A stretch of 64,000 bases of DNA, taken from Chionis minor. Its lineage: Eukaryota > Chordata > Aves > Charadriiformes > Chionididae. The notes beneath the pieces were generated by a model. The model had not been told where the DNA came from, made no database searches, and saw only the letters and a program-made list of their open reading frames with translations. The translations under genes were made by a program, and so were the position numbers. The stretch is from the NCBI GenBank assembly GCA_013398295.1, contig VZSF01000857.1:62001-126000 (forward strand). Direction: 5' to 3'. This document shows positions 1 through 11,000 of this stretch, piece by piece. Each line of letters starts with the position of its first letter. Within the stretch, counting starts at the first letter, position 1.

Positions 1-1209
1 AGACGGAGGAGATAGCATTCACTGAACACCACCGCTTCCCTCTCATCTCCCCTGGACACCCGATTCACGCCGGGTGGGATGCAGCAGAATTACTGTTCAA
101 GGCCAGGTTGGACAGGGCTTTGAGCAACCTGGTCTAGCGGGAGGTGTCCCTGCCCAGGGCAGGGGGGTTGGAACTGATGATCTTTAAGGTCCCTTCCAAC
201 CCAAACCATTCTGTGATTCTATACTGCTCTCCCCAGGCTAAAACCAGCTTTTAGCTAGAGCTGAGCCATGCTTTACCCCTGGCCCAAATGTGTGTTGAAG
301 ATCCCGTGGCTGGAATCCAAGCTGTCCCACATTTTTGCCGACTCTGAAGAACAACTGTTCCATGAAAGGCTCGCTGGCGCGGGCCTGGAAGCCTCCCTGG
401 GTGCTGCTGGGAGTCCCCTACTGCCCTAAACCCACTGTCTAACTGGAAATTCTCTCTGATCAAAAGCAAAACAGCAAACCCAAGAGGCTTTTTTTGACGC
501 CGTACCATCTCAAACTAGTTTTAGAGCCAGTCCTGACTGGTGGAGCAATCTGAACGCAGGCACTTCACTGCCACTGGGTTTTTCTGCATCTAGCCTGGGT
601 TTCCCGTAACTGTGCACTGTTTGTTGTGTAAAGAATCACTGGTGTGCACCACCAGGGAGGTTCTCCTTGCAGCCTGGCGCAGAGGAGCTTTGCTACAGAA
701 TTTGGCATCCGTTTGCAGCGACTTTGCCCAGGAACAGACATTTTGAGAGCATTAGGTTTCCATTCCATCTTACATTTTTGAGGGCAGCAGAGACAGACTG
801 GAGATTTGATCAGACTCGGAAAGACAGAGTTGAGGAATGTTTTTAAAGGGAAGTCATGAACAAAACATACGCCTAAGGTAGGAAGAGAAACACTATGGTC
901 TTCATGTTGAAGGATAACGTGAAGTTGTGAAGCTACTTTCAAACCCTCCCTCTCTCTACACGCAGAGGCCACCTCCAATGATCAACCCTCCCACTGCGAC
1001 CAAGCCCTCGGCAATGCATTTAGTACACCCCAGCATGGAGAAAAGGGAAATGCCATGCTTTACAGAGGCCTTTCTAACACTTTGGGGCTTGCTTCAGCAT
1101 GCTGGCTCTTTCGGGGGACACCCTCAGCTTGGCAAGCGAACCCCAGGACCGAACACACCCTCCTGCACACCCAGCAGCGGAAAGCATAAAGCGTTAAACG
1201 TATCAAGAC
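1..1209. other. MPRIP intron after the giant exon (partial)
   Basis: Apart from the CR1 remnant at 78-223 I see no exon here. The frame of the giant exon continues through 49 more codons (hydrophobic and Cys-rich, unlike the coiled coil) to a stop at 1060-1062. No AATAAA or ATTAAA is seen on the minus strand below that stop, so a terminal exon ending here is not supported. The next MPRIP exon must lie left of position 1. Confidence 0.8.
78..223 (+). mobile_element. CR1 LINE 3' end remnant
   Basis: Plus strand. CAAGGCCAGGTTGGACAGGG, TGAGCAACCTGGTCTAG, GGGAGGTGTCCCTGCCCAGG, GATGATCTTTAAGGTCCCTTCCAACCC and a final ATTCTGTGATTCTAT are the classic 3' UTR of avian CR1. Only about 145 nt remain and no ORF2 is left. 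It lies downstream of the giant exon in an MPRIP intron, antisense to the gene. Confidence 0.92.
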
Positions 1210-4200
1210 CTTTAAGTTTTCAAAGTCTTTCTGGTATTTTTCCCTCAGGGTGGAAGCGTTCCCCTCCAGATGCTTGTTCTCCAGCTCATCCCTCATGATG
1301 TTCATCTGGGCCTCCAGCTCCTGGATGCGCTCCCTCAGGCCGTGCATGGAGTCCAGGTCGCTGCCGGGGTCCTGCCCGGTGCCACCCATCTCACCGGCCG
1401 CCCAGGCGTCCCCGCCACCCGGGCCCGCCGCGGGGGACGCCTCTGGGTGCTGCCTCTGGTACTCGTCCAGGGTCTCCTGCAGGCGCTGCAGGTTCTGGCT
1501 GTAGTGCTCCTGCAACGCCTGCAGCTCCTCGCCGTGGACGACCTGCAGCTCCTTGATCTTGGCCTGGAACTTGTCCTCCAGCATTTGCATCTGCTCCAGG
1601 TGATACCTCTCCATGTTCTGCTTGTCACGGACGATGGCATCCAGCTGGTTGAGGCCCTCTGTCCTCTCGGCCTTCAGAGCATCCTCTGTCCTGTTCAGTT
1701 GCTCTATCACGTTTCGAATCTCCTCCTCGTACCGTCCCTGCAATTCGCTCAAGCTCTTGCTGTGCTTATGCTCCTCTTCCTCCAAGAGTCTTCGCTGACT
1801 GTCAAGCTGGGACACCTTTGCTTTGAGATCAGCGTTCTCCCGTTCAAGCATGGCGATCACCTCGCCGTACTCACCCTGCTGCTTTCTAAGCAAGTCTTCG
1901 TACTCATCCCGAAGGAGAGAGACCGTCTTCACGCGCTCTTGGCAGAGTGCGTCCATGCTCTGCAAGGACTCCTTGTAGGACTTCAGCTCTCTCTCATACT
2001 CCAGTCGGACTTTGCAAGCAGCATAACAAACCTGAGCCTGAACAATTGCATCTTGGACTAACAAAGAGGAATACCGTTCCAGGTCTCCCATGCATGAGTG
2101 ATATGAAAGACTCTGAGATATCTTCAGAAGCTTCTGACAGTCTCTCATTGCCTCCTCAGGAGGCAGAGAGAGTAAGGCAACAGATATTTCTTTCAAAACA
2201 TTTGATTTGTCCTTTAGTTGTTGGGCAAGATCTTCCTGAATGGAAACAAGAGCTTCACTACTACGGTCCGGTAGGCTGCCAATCTCCTCCGCCTTGGCTA
2301 ATTCCTGACACGGCACCATTTGGAGATGGCTTCCATCCCAGGAGATTTGGGTTCTTTCTGAAGCATCTTTTTGAATTTCAAGTGCTTCAGAAATCTGGTG
2401 CATAACTCTGTCAAAATCAGGAGTCCTGTACGCTTTGATGATCTCCTCCAACATGCATTTATGCTGCTGGAGAGCCGTTTTGGTATTATGGAGGTCTTCT
2501 TCAATTGTTTTTAATCTCTGATGAAAAGATTCTCTCATTTTCTGTGCGACAAACCCAAGTTCTGCCTTGATCAACGTGGCATCTGCTACAGCACTGAGAA
2601 AACATGAAGAAAAGCCCAAACCTGTTGCTTCTGTTTTGCCCTCGGCTTCTCCTTCTCTGGTGCTCAAGTGCACTCTCAGCTCCTCCACCTGGCTCCAGAA
2701 CTCCCCTTCCAGCAGCAGCTTCTTAGATAGGACGCTGGCCAAGTCGACTGCTGTATGAGAAACATTTGCCGGCTCCAACATAACCACCTCAGCCGTTCCC
2801 TGGATCTCTCTCAGAAGCTGAGATATCTCCGAGCTTGCGTTTTTCAAAGACTCCGCTATTTGGCTGATGAGAGAGGCCTCAAATGCCACTCTCTGAGCGA
2901 GCCATCTCAGCTGGCCGGCGTCAAACACTTCTGCTCGCTGCTCCTTGGAGACATGCTCCTCTTCTCCCAAAAAACCTCCTTCTGGAGCAGGGCTTTCTGT
3001 GATAAGGCTTTCGCTCTGCTGATATTCCGAGGGGACTGGCGCCCCTCTCAAGGCTTGGATTGCGTTTGATAAGGTTGTTTCCATGCTGGACAGAGTAACA
3101 AGGAACAAATCACTCTCTTTTTCCTTGTCTGACTTGGGCAAAGATCTTAGTTGCTCCCTGCACTTCTCTAAGCAAGTCAGCGCTTGATCATTTTTCATTT
3201 GGAAACTCCCCAGCTCGCTAACGTGATTTTCTATGAGCTTGAACTTTTCCTGCCTCTCACTCTCCAGCTGTGAGATCAAAGCAGTGACTTGGGATAAGCT
3301 GGTCTGAAGTTGTTCCCGCAGCTGAGACTCCGTGCTGGCCCACTGATGGTGGAGCGCAATGAGCGTCTCCTGATTATGGCCGTGCTGGCTTTCAAGCTTC
3401 ATCGTTACATCTTTGAGTTTTTCCTCTGTAATATAAAGTTTGGTTTCCAGGGAATGGATGATGGAGAGATAGGTCTCAGAGTCACTTGTCCCCGATGATG
3501 GGTAACCAAGAGCTGGCTCTGATGACATGCTTTCTTCAGACAGCGACCTGTCTTGGCTCGTGTCTGAAGAGGTACTGCTTGTCCAGTTTTTCTCTGATCC
3601 ATCTGGATGAATGTATTTTTGGCACTGGATGCTCGAGAAACGGATTCTTGGCCTCTTGGCCCCCATGATTCCTACATCAGGCTTTGCTAAGGCTTTCTGA
3701 ACTAACTCTTGGTCCTGGAGTTCTACAGCTTTGGATGGGGAGCCGAATTCTTCTGCTTGCCTCTGGCTGGTCTCAAGAACCTCCTCCTCCTCCTCCTCCT
3801 TCAGTGCGTAGGACAGAGCTGGGAGGACATCCTGAGTTTGCAGAGGCTGCCCCAGTTGGGATGGGTGACTTTCATCAGCCTCGAGACTGGGGCCAAGGTC
3901 TTCCACCTCCTCAGCACACGGACCTGTAACTACACTAGCTAATTTCTTTAAAGCCTCCTCCTTGGCCTTTAGCTTTACTTTAGTCTCCTCTAAACTGCTA
4001 TCTAAAGCAACCATTTTAACCAAAGCCTCACTGAGATCTTGATCTTTCTTCTCCACAATTCTCAAGTGCATTTCCTTAACGTGTCTCAGCTCTTCTTCTT
4101 TTTCTTTCAGCACCTTCTGCACACCCTGGAACTGATCCGACACCTCCTCAAACGATTGCTCCAGATTGTGGTAGTTGGTCTCTTCCATTTTCAACTTTGC

Positions 4201-5079
4201 TTGCAGCTTTGCAACTTCGTTATCCGACTCGGCAACCTGATTCATGAGCTCCTGGAACCGACATTTGATCTGATCTCTCTCTCTTTCAAGCTCCTTGATG
4301 TGCTCTGCGAGTTTCTGGATGCTGGTCTCCTTCATCACCAGCTGCTCCTCCAGCTGGTGGACAAGCTCGCTGCCTTCGAACTTTGCACTCAGCTTCTCCT
4401 TCTGCAGAATCTCCATTTGCTGCTCGTTATTTTGCAGCTGGATCTCGTACTCATTTGCTTTATCCTCTACCTCCTTCAGACTCCGTATTAAAACCTGCTT
4501 TTCCCTCTCGCAGCTCTCCAGCAAAGCCTCATAATTCTTCTGCAGCTTCTCCTCCATGAGGATCCGCGTTTGCTCGCTAGCATTCAGCTGCCTGCTCAGG
4601 TCTGCAATTCTGTCTTGGAGCCGATGCACCTCCTTCTGATGGTCCCTCTGCAAAGCCTGCTGCATCTCCAGGTCCCGCAGCTCCTGGGTCTTCTCCAGGA
4701 GCAGAGCCTCTGCGTTCTTCAGCTTCTGCTCGCTGGCCTTCAGCTGGGAGCTGAGGGCAGCCTCACCGTGCTGCCACTCCTCCAGCTGCTCTTTGGCTTT
4801 CTCTTTTTCACTCCTCAGGTCGCTCTTGAGCTTGGCCAGGGTCTGCTCCTTGATGGAGAGCTCAGCCGCCGCGTTACTGAGCCTCGCCTGCAGGCTCTGA
4901 ATCTCGGCTTCGTGGTGCCGGATCACGTCCTTGGCCTCGGCGTAGCTGCGCTTCAGTGACTGAATCTGCTGATTGATCAGCTCTTGACGCTGGCATTGGG
5001 CTTCCAGCTCGCTTTGGAGGTCTTGGTTGACTTTGTGGAGCCTCTGCCAGGCACCTGATGGCGAGGCGGCCACCTCGGT
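1210..5079 (-). CDS. MPRIP: MPRIP giant cassette exon, 1290 codons of coiled coil (residues 800-2089)
   Basis: The exon is 3870 nt, an exact multiple of three, phase 0 at both ends. The acceptor is a seven-T tract plus AAG, with a good branch-point match TTACTAAT at about 5104-5111. The assigned donor AAG|GTCTTG is poor. It begins [20 protein letters not shown] and ends [11 protein letters not shown]. Within the exon, residues about 1-400 are coiled coil rich in Leu, Glu, Gln and Lys. About 400-545 is acidic and Ser-rich linker with a run of six Glu near 426 and [13 protein letters not shown] near 500. About 545-650 is coiled coil. About 650-1010 is mixed helical. About 1016-1220 is strong coiled coil ([40 protein letters not shown]). 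A GC-rich Gly/Ala/Pro patch follows near 1225. Inclusion gives the long MPRIP isoform; skipping gives the short one. Confidence 0.93.
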
Positions 5080-8000
5080 CTTAAAAAAATTGATTAAATA
5101 CGAGATTAGTAACACTCTTGGCTCTCCCTTCTGAGTGTCACACCTCTGGCCAGGCAGGCCGTGGAAAAGCTCCTCGCAGCGATTTGGCTGCTACCCACAT
5201 GCTCCAATTGGGATGATTTGTTCTTGGCACAATTTTTTTTGGTTTGTTTTAACCAACTTTTGGGGTTTTGGTTTGGTTTGGTTTTTTTTTTTTTTTGAAT
5301 GAGCGACAACTGCTTTCCAATAACAGAAAACACGGACCACAACATCAAAACAGCTGTATAGTAACAGGCTAAAAAGAAAACAAAACAAAATCAAATAGAA
5401 CCAAAAAACAATGAAAAAGAAACACCAGCAGTAAAACAGAGACGGACAGACAAGAGAAAAACGGGAAGGGTGAGGAGGAGGATGGGATGGGAACAGGTCG
5501 AGAAGAAAGGAACTGCTTTTTTAGTGTGTCTGTTCTTTTTTTTTTTTTTTTTTTTTTNTTTGTGAAACAAAAAGTGCACAGTTCAGGTAACACAGTCCTA
5601 CCAACCAAAAGCAACAACAGAAAGTGAGGTGACAGCAAATGACATCACATCCCACCCAAACGCAGGGAGACAGGACAGCCGGCGTGGCGATGTCATTTCT
5701 GCGACTGCCAAACAGGATTTAGTGGCTGCTCATCGCATTAAAGAGATGTTGTTATGCTAAAGTTTAAGACTAGGGAGGATCTAATTTCGCTACCTGCAAA
5801 AACAAAACAAAACAAAAACCAACAAAAGGACAAAATAAAAAGCCCGACAAGTGAAGGAAGGAAAAAGGTGTGATGAGAATGTAAAATAAAAGAAACCAAC
5901 CTTTGTGAGATTCAAACCAAAGCAATGTAGCATGCAAAGAGAAAACTCACAGAGAGAGTCATGCAAAAGGCGACAGATATTATGTATCTTTAAAAAAATA
6001 CACAGACAGGAAGAGGCGAGAGAAGCACAGCGTTAAGCCTAGGAATTTGGCCTGCCTTGCTGTACTCTGGTTGCTGATAAGGAAAGCCCACAGATGTGAC
6101 ACTCAGTTATGTTAAGTTAAATTTCATGCTTTACACCAAAAACATGCAAGAACATCCGCCCGGGACAGGTTAGTACGTGACCCCTCCCTCCCGCCATGAC
6201 CGGAGCCGGGCGACATCTCCAGTCGGTTTGCCAGGAGCAGGAGTCCCCACCAGTTGTCCCAGTAGGGCTCAAAGTTGGGGTGCTCCGTCCCGAGGAAGCT
6301 CAGAGCGAGAAGAGGGGTTACACGAGGCCGGAGAGGCTTCAGTGCACGGCACATGCATCGGGGTGGGTATCTCAGCAGCTGCCTTACGAAACGTGCAGCG
6401 TCTTTTATGTCGGGGCAGTGCCCGGGGGTCTGTACGGGGCTGGTCGTGCTGCCAAGGAGGGGTTGGTGCCCCCCGGGCAGCTCAGGAGGGATGGGCTGGC
6501 AGCAGTCAGGCTCTTCCATCGTCCCCCTCCCCATAGACAACGTAGGAACCTCTCTGAAATTAGGCAGGACGGAGGCGGGGGGCACAAGAAATTCAGAAGG
6601 TCCATCCAAAAAAATGCTACGCTTGCCCAGTCTGGGGCCGCAGAACACCCCCAGCGATTCCACTCCCTCCACCCTCGCAGGGTTTGGTGGGGTCACTCCC
6701 TTCTGCAACAGGACTTTAATCCCTCTGCTCCCAGGGTAACATAAGGGAAATCCCCAGAACAATTAGACTGGAGCAAGCAAAAGCCTCCAACCCTTCCAAA
6801 AACTCTCTCCAAATTCTAGGTCAAAGTTTGGGTCACTTCTCACTGCAGTGAGGATTTGCTCAGCCCTTCTGCAGACTTCCCCTCTTGCCCCTGCTCCTTG
6901 TATCGAGATGCTGCGGCCAACTTTAACACAGCCATCGATTCAGCATCCAGCTTTTAGCCCCATTCCCTAATTTTATGGAGCTCCAGGCAAAGGGAGGTCA
7001 GACGCCTTTGCCCCAGGGAAGTGGGAGTTAGTTACTCTTCCAACACTGCCAAGTGAAAACGGAACTCCTCCAAGCAAGCTCGGGGACTCCAGAAATAAAT
7101 GCATTAATAACTCTTCCAAGGAGACCACTGGCAAGGAAGGCAAGATGCCCCCCTGCCTGGGCAACGTCTTCAGGAGAAATTTCTCTCGTGAGAAATAATG
7201 ACGCAAGGCTCAGCGTCGACACCAGGTTTGTTGCCACGGGAGCGCAGCGTGCGGCCAGGCACGGCCACTTCGATCCAAAGCCAGTTTGGTCAAGTAGATT
7301 TGAGCAGGTCAAAATGCTGCTCCTGCACAAAACAGGACTACGGACCCATGAGAGCAGCCAGAAGCTGCCCTGCAGGCTTCATGGCTCCTCCAGGCATGGA
7401 CGTTCCCAGAGGAAGGGCTGGAAAAAGTCCGCTTTGTTTGGAGGCGGGAAGGAAAGGCTTCCCAAGAGACTATCCCGCCTCTTTTGCCAGAACCTCCAAA
7501 ACACACTCCTAGGCTTTGCTGAGGAAAGGCGCCTCGTAACAGAAGAAACCACCAAAGTGATCCAAGACAACAGGTCGCCCTGGTGCAAATCCCTGTCTGG
7601 CTGTGGGGAACAGGCCTGGGAGACAGGTCTGCACGTGCTGTGTTTGCCCATGCAACCACCACGCAAACTCCCCGGCCAGGAGCAACTGCTGGGCTACAAG
7701 ATGCTTAGAAAGTCTTAACATGCGCCCCCTGGCCTGAGGGGAATATCTGGGACACAGAAAGGGGGAAACAGCTGTTGCAGAGGCAAACACAGTGTGGGAC
7801 GGATCAGAGGTGGACTTTGCTGAGGTGCCATCTGTCTACCATGGCTGTGTTTTGTTTTTTCCCTCGGGGATGCCGGTAGGTAACACTACCTTCTGTCTAC
7901 TGCACCCTAGATGAGAGGTTTTGTTAAGCAGATGATCCTGGCACGGCTACAGAATTAGCAATATTTGCAAGGTCAAATCTCTTGGAGCCCACTCAGTGGT

Positions 8001-11000
8001 GCTCATCTCTCCATCAACGAGGATGCCCCCACGAACACCCTGGGCTGAAGCCCACCAGGGTCCCCCTAGGGCGCACATGAAGACGGATTTCTCTTTCCTC
8101 CCCGCTCTCCTACCTGCAACACGTAGCCCTCCCGGGCGCTCTGCTCCCGGCCCAGTGCCACTTTCAGCTGGTCCTGCAGGTGCCGGTTCTGCTCCAGGAG
8201 CTCCAGGGCCTCCTTCTGCTTCTGCTCCAGCTGGAGGGACACAAACAGAGACAACGTCCAGCGAGTGGGCAGGGGGTTGGCCATAGGGAGCAAGCGGCTC
8301 AGAGAGGACGTAGAGCAGAATGAATGGGCTTTTGATGGCACCGCTGCTTTGCTCTGCTCTGGGATCTGGATTTCATTTTGCCAAGCAAAATCCCTCCCCC
8401 CGAAAGAACTAAGTTACGCATTAGTTTAATTCGTAAAGCTCACTGCAGCACAGGATGAACGGCACCAGCTCGTGCCAGGCATGACCCAGGCAAATCCCAG
8501 CCCAGTTCAGATCGGCGATACTCCTGGTTACTCCGCGCCTGCACTCCTTTCATTCCTGCTAATACACCTTAATCCCAACTAACAACAGTCTTTGTTATCC
8601 CAGGCGTGGACCTCTTCCAAGTGCGCCGCGTTACCTCCTTTCTTTTCCCAAAATCGTAAGACTGTTTGATGTAGGCTCCACAAATGGGACCCTTTGTGGT
8701 GTGTGCTACAACTCAAGCCAGTTTATAGTTTTGTAGACATAACTGCAGACACAAATCTCTCCAGCTGCAGAGGCACATGGAATTATGAGCTCGGATTTAG
8801 AGCCCGGTTGATACAGATTAATTATACCCTTCTCATCAGAGGCAGGCTGGCTAACAACCAACAGAAGCGTAGGCTGCGTTGGCTGGGAGAGGGTAACAAA
8901 GTACCACCCTTGGAAGAACAGCCCATTCTGCAGCTGTGGGAAGATGAAAGCTGCTGGCACAGCTGTACAGGAACGGACACGGATCCGTACCCTGTCAGCT
9001 CCCCAGGGGACACTACAGCCTTCCCCGCTCATTGTTATTACGAAGTAGAAATAAATGCCGCTTTTTTAAGCCTTGCTCAGGCTTCCTACAGTTCCTAAAG
9101 TAGCCTGAAGATAAGTTCACCAGGTGGCCTGCACCCCACTTTACCTCCTTCTCCAGCAGTGTGGTCAAGTGCTGCTTCGTCAGCCCCTCATCCCGGTCTT
9201 CGGCGTGGGCAAGGTGCAGGGGTGCGATGGGGATCTGCTTCTCCTCCCGCAGCGGGGTGGTCTCCACCTGGTGCCAGCGCTGCTCGATCTCCACGTGGAC
9301 GTTCTGCGGTTTGATGTCCGCCGGGACAGGCAGGATGCGGTCCACCTCCATCCTTAGTGCCTCTTCCGACCCTGCCCCATCCACAGCATCGATCATCTCA
9401 AACCGCTTGCGCCGCTCCTCCCGCCGCCGGGCCCGCTCCCGCTCCAGCTCTCCTGGGTCAGCCTCGGTGGCACCGGCATCCCTGGGGAAGGCGGCAGAGC
9501 CGCTCTTGGAGCAGTCTGCAGCGTTTGCACGCTCCTGCGCCAGGGCTTGCTGGATGGGGCGAAATTCAGCCCAGTCAAAGGTCTTGGACCGTCCTTCTCG
9601 CCGGCGCTCACGAGCACGGCTCCGCTTCTGCTCTGGGTCCAGCTCAGCTTGCTCCGCATCCGGCTTCTCGCTCGGCTTTGGACCAGTCTCGAAGGAAGAG
9701 CTTGTTTTGCTTTTCTCTTCCGGCAGGGAGCTGTGAGGACAGAGAGAAGGCGAAGGAAAGTGTCAGTGGGTGCTCGAGACGGCCAGGCGCTCCCACGCAT
9801 GCCTTTAAGAGCTGGGTGGAAAGGGGCTGCTGGAAGCCCAAGCCAATGCCACGTGGGTGCCCCCCTGCCCCTTCGTCTCCTGTCGCCTCTCGGGCGCAGG
9901 AGTCGCCACTGCCCTTCCCAGGGTCGTGCTGGTGTGCAAAGCCTCGGTGCAAGCGGCCCTGGCTGCTCCTGGGCACCCCCCGGCCCCTGGAGAGCGGTCG
10001 ATCCCAACCTCGCTCCTCCTTGGCAGCCACCCCGGGGCCGGTGACCACAGCCCAGCAGCAACCCGTGGCTGAGGTGGCAGCGACCCTGAACCGTCCTGCC
10101 AGGCGGGGAAGAGGCTTCAAAAGCTCCTCTGGCGCCCGCAGGCTGGCTCGCCGCCCGCCTCCCCTGCTGCAGGGCTCCATGCACACACGCTGGTCCACAC
10201 CGCCATAGTCACGTGCTTGCAGGGAGGATGCCACCAGTCCCACCACAGTCAGTCTGGCTTCAGAGCTGCGGGGCGGAGAAGCACAGAGCAGCTCCCAGAG
10301 GTCTCGGCTAACAGGGGGAAGGTTTTCCTCCTGCTTGGCGAAGTCGGGGTATTAACGGGTCGAAAACTTCTCCGTGCCACTATCTGCACTGAAGGCACAG
10401 ATCTCCCCCGGGGAAACCAGCCTGGCGGGCAGCTGGGGCAGCCGCCCCGGCACAGGGGCTGCACGCCGTACGCACAGTTGTCGGTGCAGCAAGGAGAGCG
10501 AGAGTTATTCAACACACCGCGGAGGTCACTTAAAATGTCGATTTCTCAAGCAAGGAATGGTTTTTAGTGCTGAGTTAGAGGGTGGTGGGTTGAGAGGGGA
10601 GACATACTCGTCAAGCAGGGAAAGTTAATAGGGGAAGGCAATACTGTTTCCAACCTACTAATCCGTAAGGCAGTATTAGCTTATTCAACGTTGACATGCC
10701 AGCTTTGTAACATGCAGATCAAAATTAAATAAGAAAAATGGCAGTATGCTAAGTTTGCAGAGGAAGCCTCGTGCCCAGGGACTGGCAGGCATTTGCTGAA
10801 TCCTCTTTGCTACCAGAAGCCCCCCAAGATGCCTCCCGAGGCACAGCCCTGCTCCTCAGGCTGGCTCCTGGCTCTCCCCTCCTCCAGTCCAACCCCAGCA
10901 TCCCCCCGGGCTCCAGCCTGCGGCGCAGCCTCCACAAGCTTTCTAGAAAGGCGCAATGGAAGAGCCGGAAAGCAGCTCCCCGGGCCCTTCGCCGCGGGTA

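Noticed and set aside
236..252. CAGGCTAAAACCAGCT also present near 11273-11288
   Set aside because: A shared 16-mer with no extension on either side; not enough for a repeat family call.
1060..1209. Readthrough of the giant exon to a stop at 1060 as an alternative C-terminus
   Set aside because: The added residues are hydrophobic and Cys-rich, unlike the coiled coil, and no polyadenylation signal is seen downstream on the minus strand.
1270..2061. 263-residue plus-strand open frame, with others at 4039-4491 and 4570-4959
   Set aside because: Antisense to the giant exon. Coiled-coil codons for Gln, Glu and Lys read backwards give Leu, Phe and Ser and rarely stops. No start context or homology.
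6124..6762. 212-residue minus-strand open frame in an MPRIP intron
   Set aside because: Three overlapping plus-strand frames are also long here, so it reflects GC-rich sequence. No in-phase splice sites or known family.
9145..9730. Possibility that the gene is TRIOBP, the MPRIP paralogue
   Set aside because: Two PH domains with the MPRIP-specific linker and the [20 protein letters not shown] segment fit MPRIP; TRIOBP has a different N-terminal layout.
9357..10208. 283-residue plus-strand open frame
   Set aside because: Partly antisense to exon 9145-9730 and otherwise in GC-rich intron; Pro/Arg/Ser composition as expected by chance.
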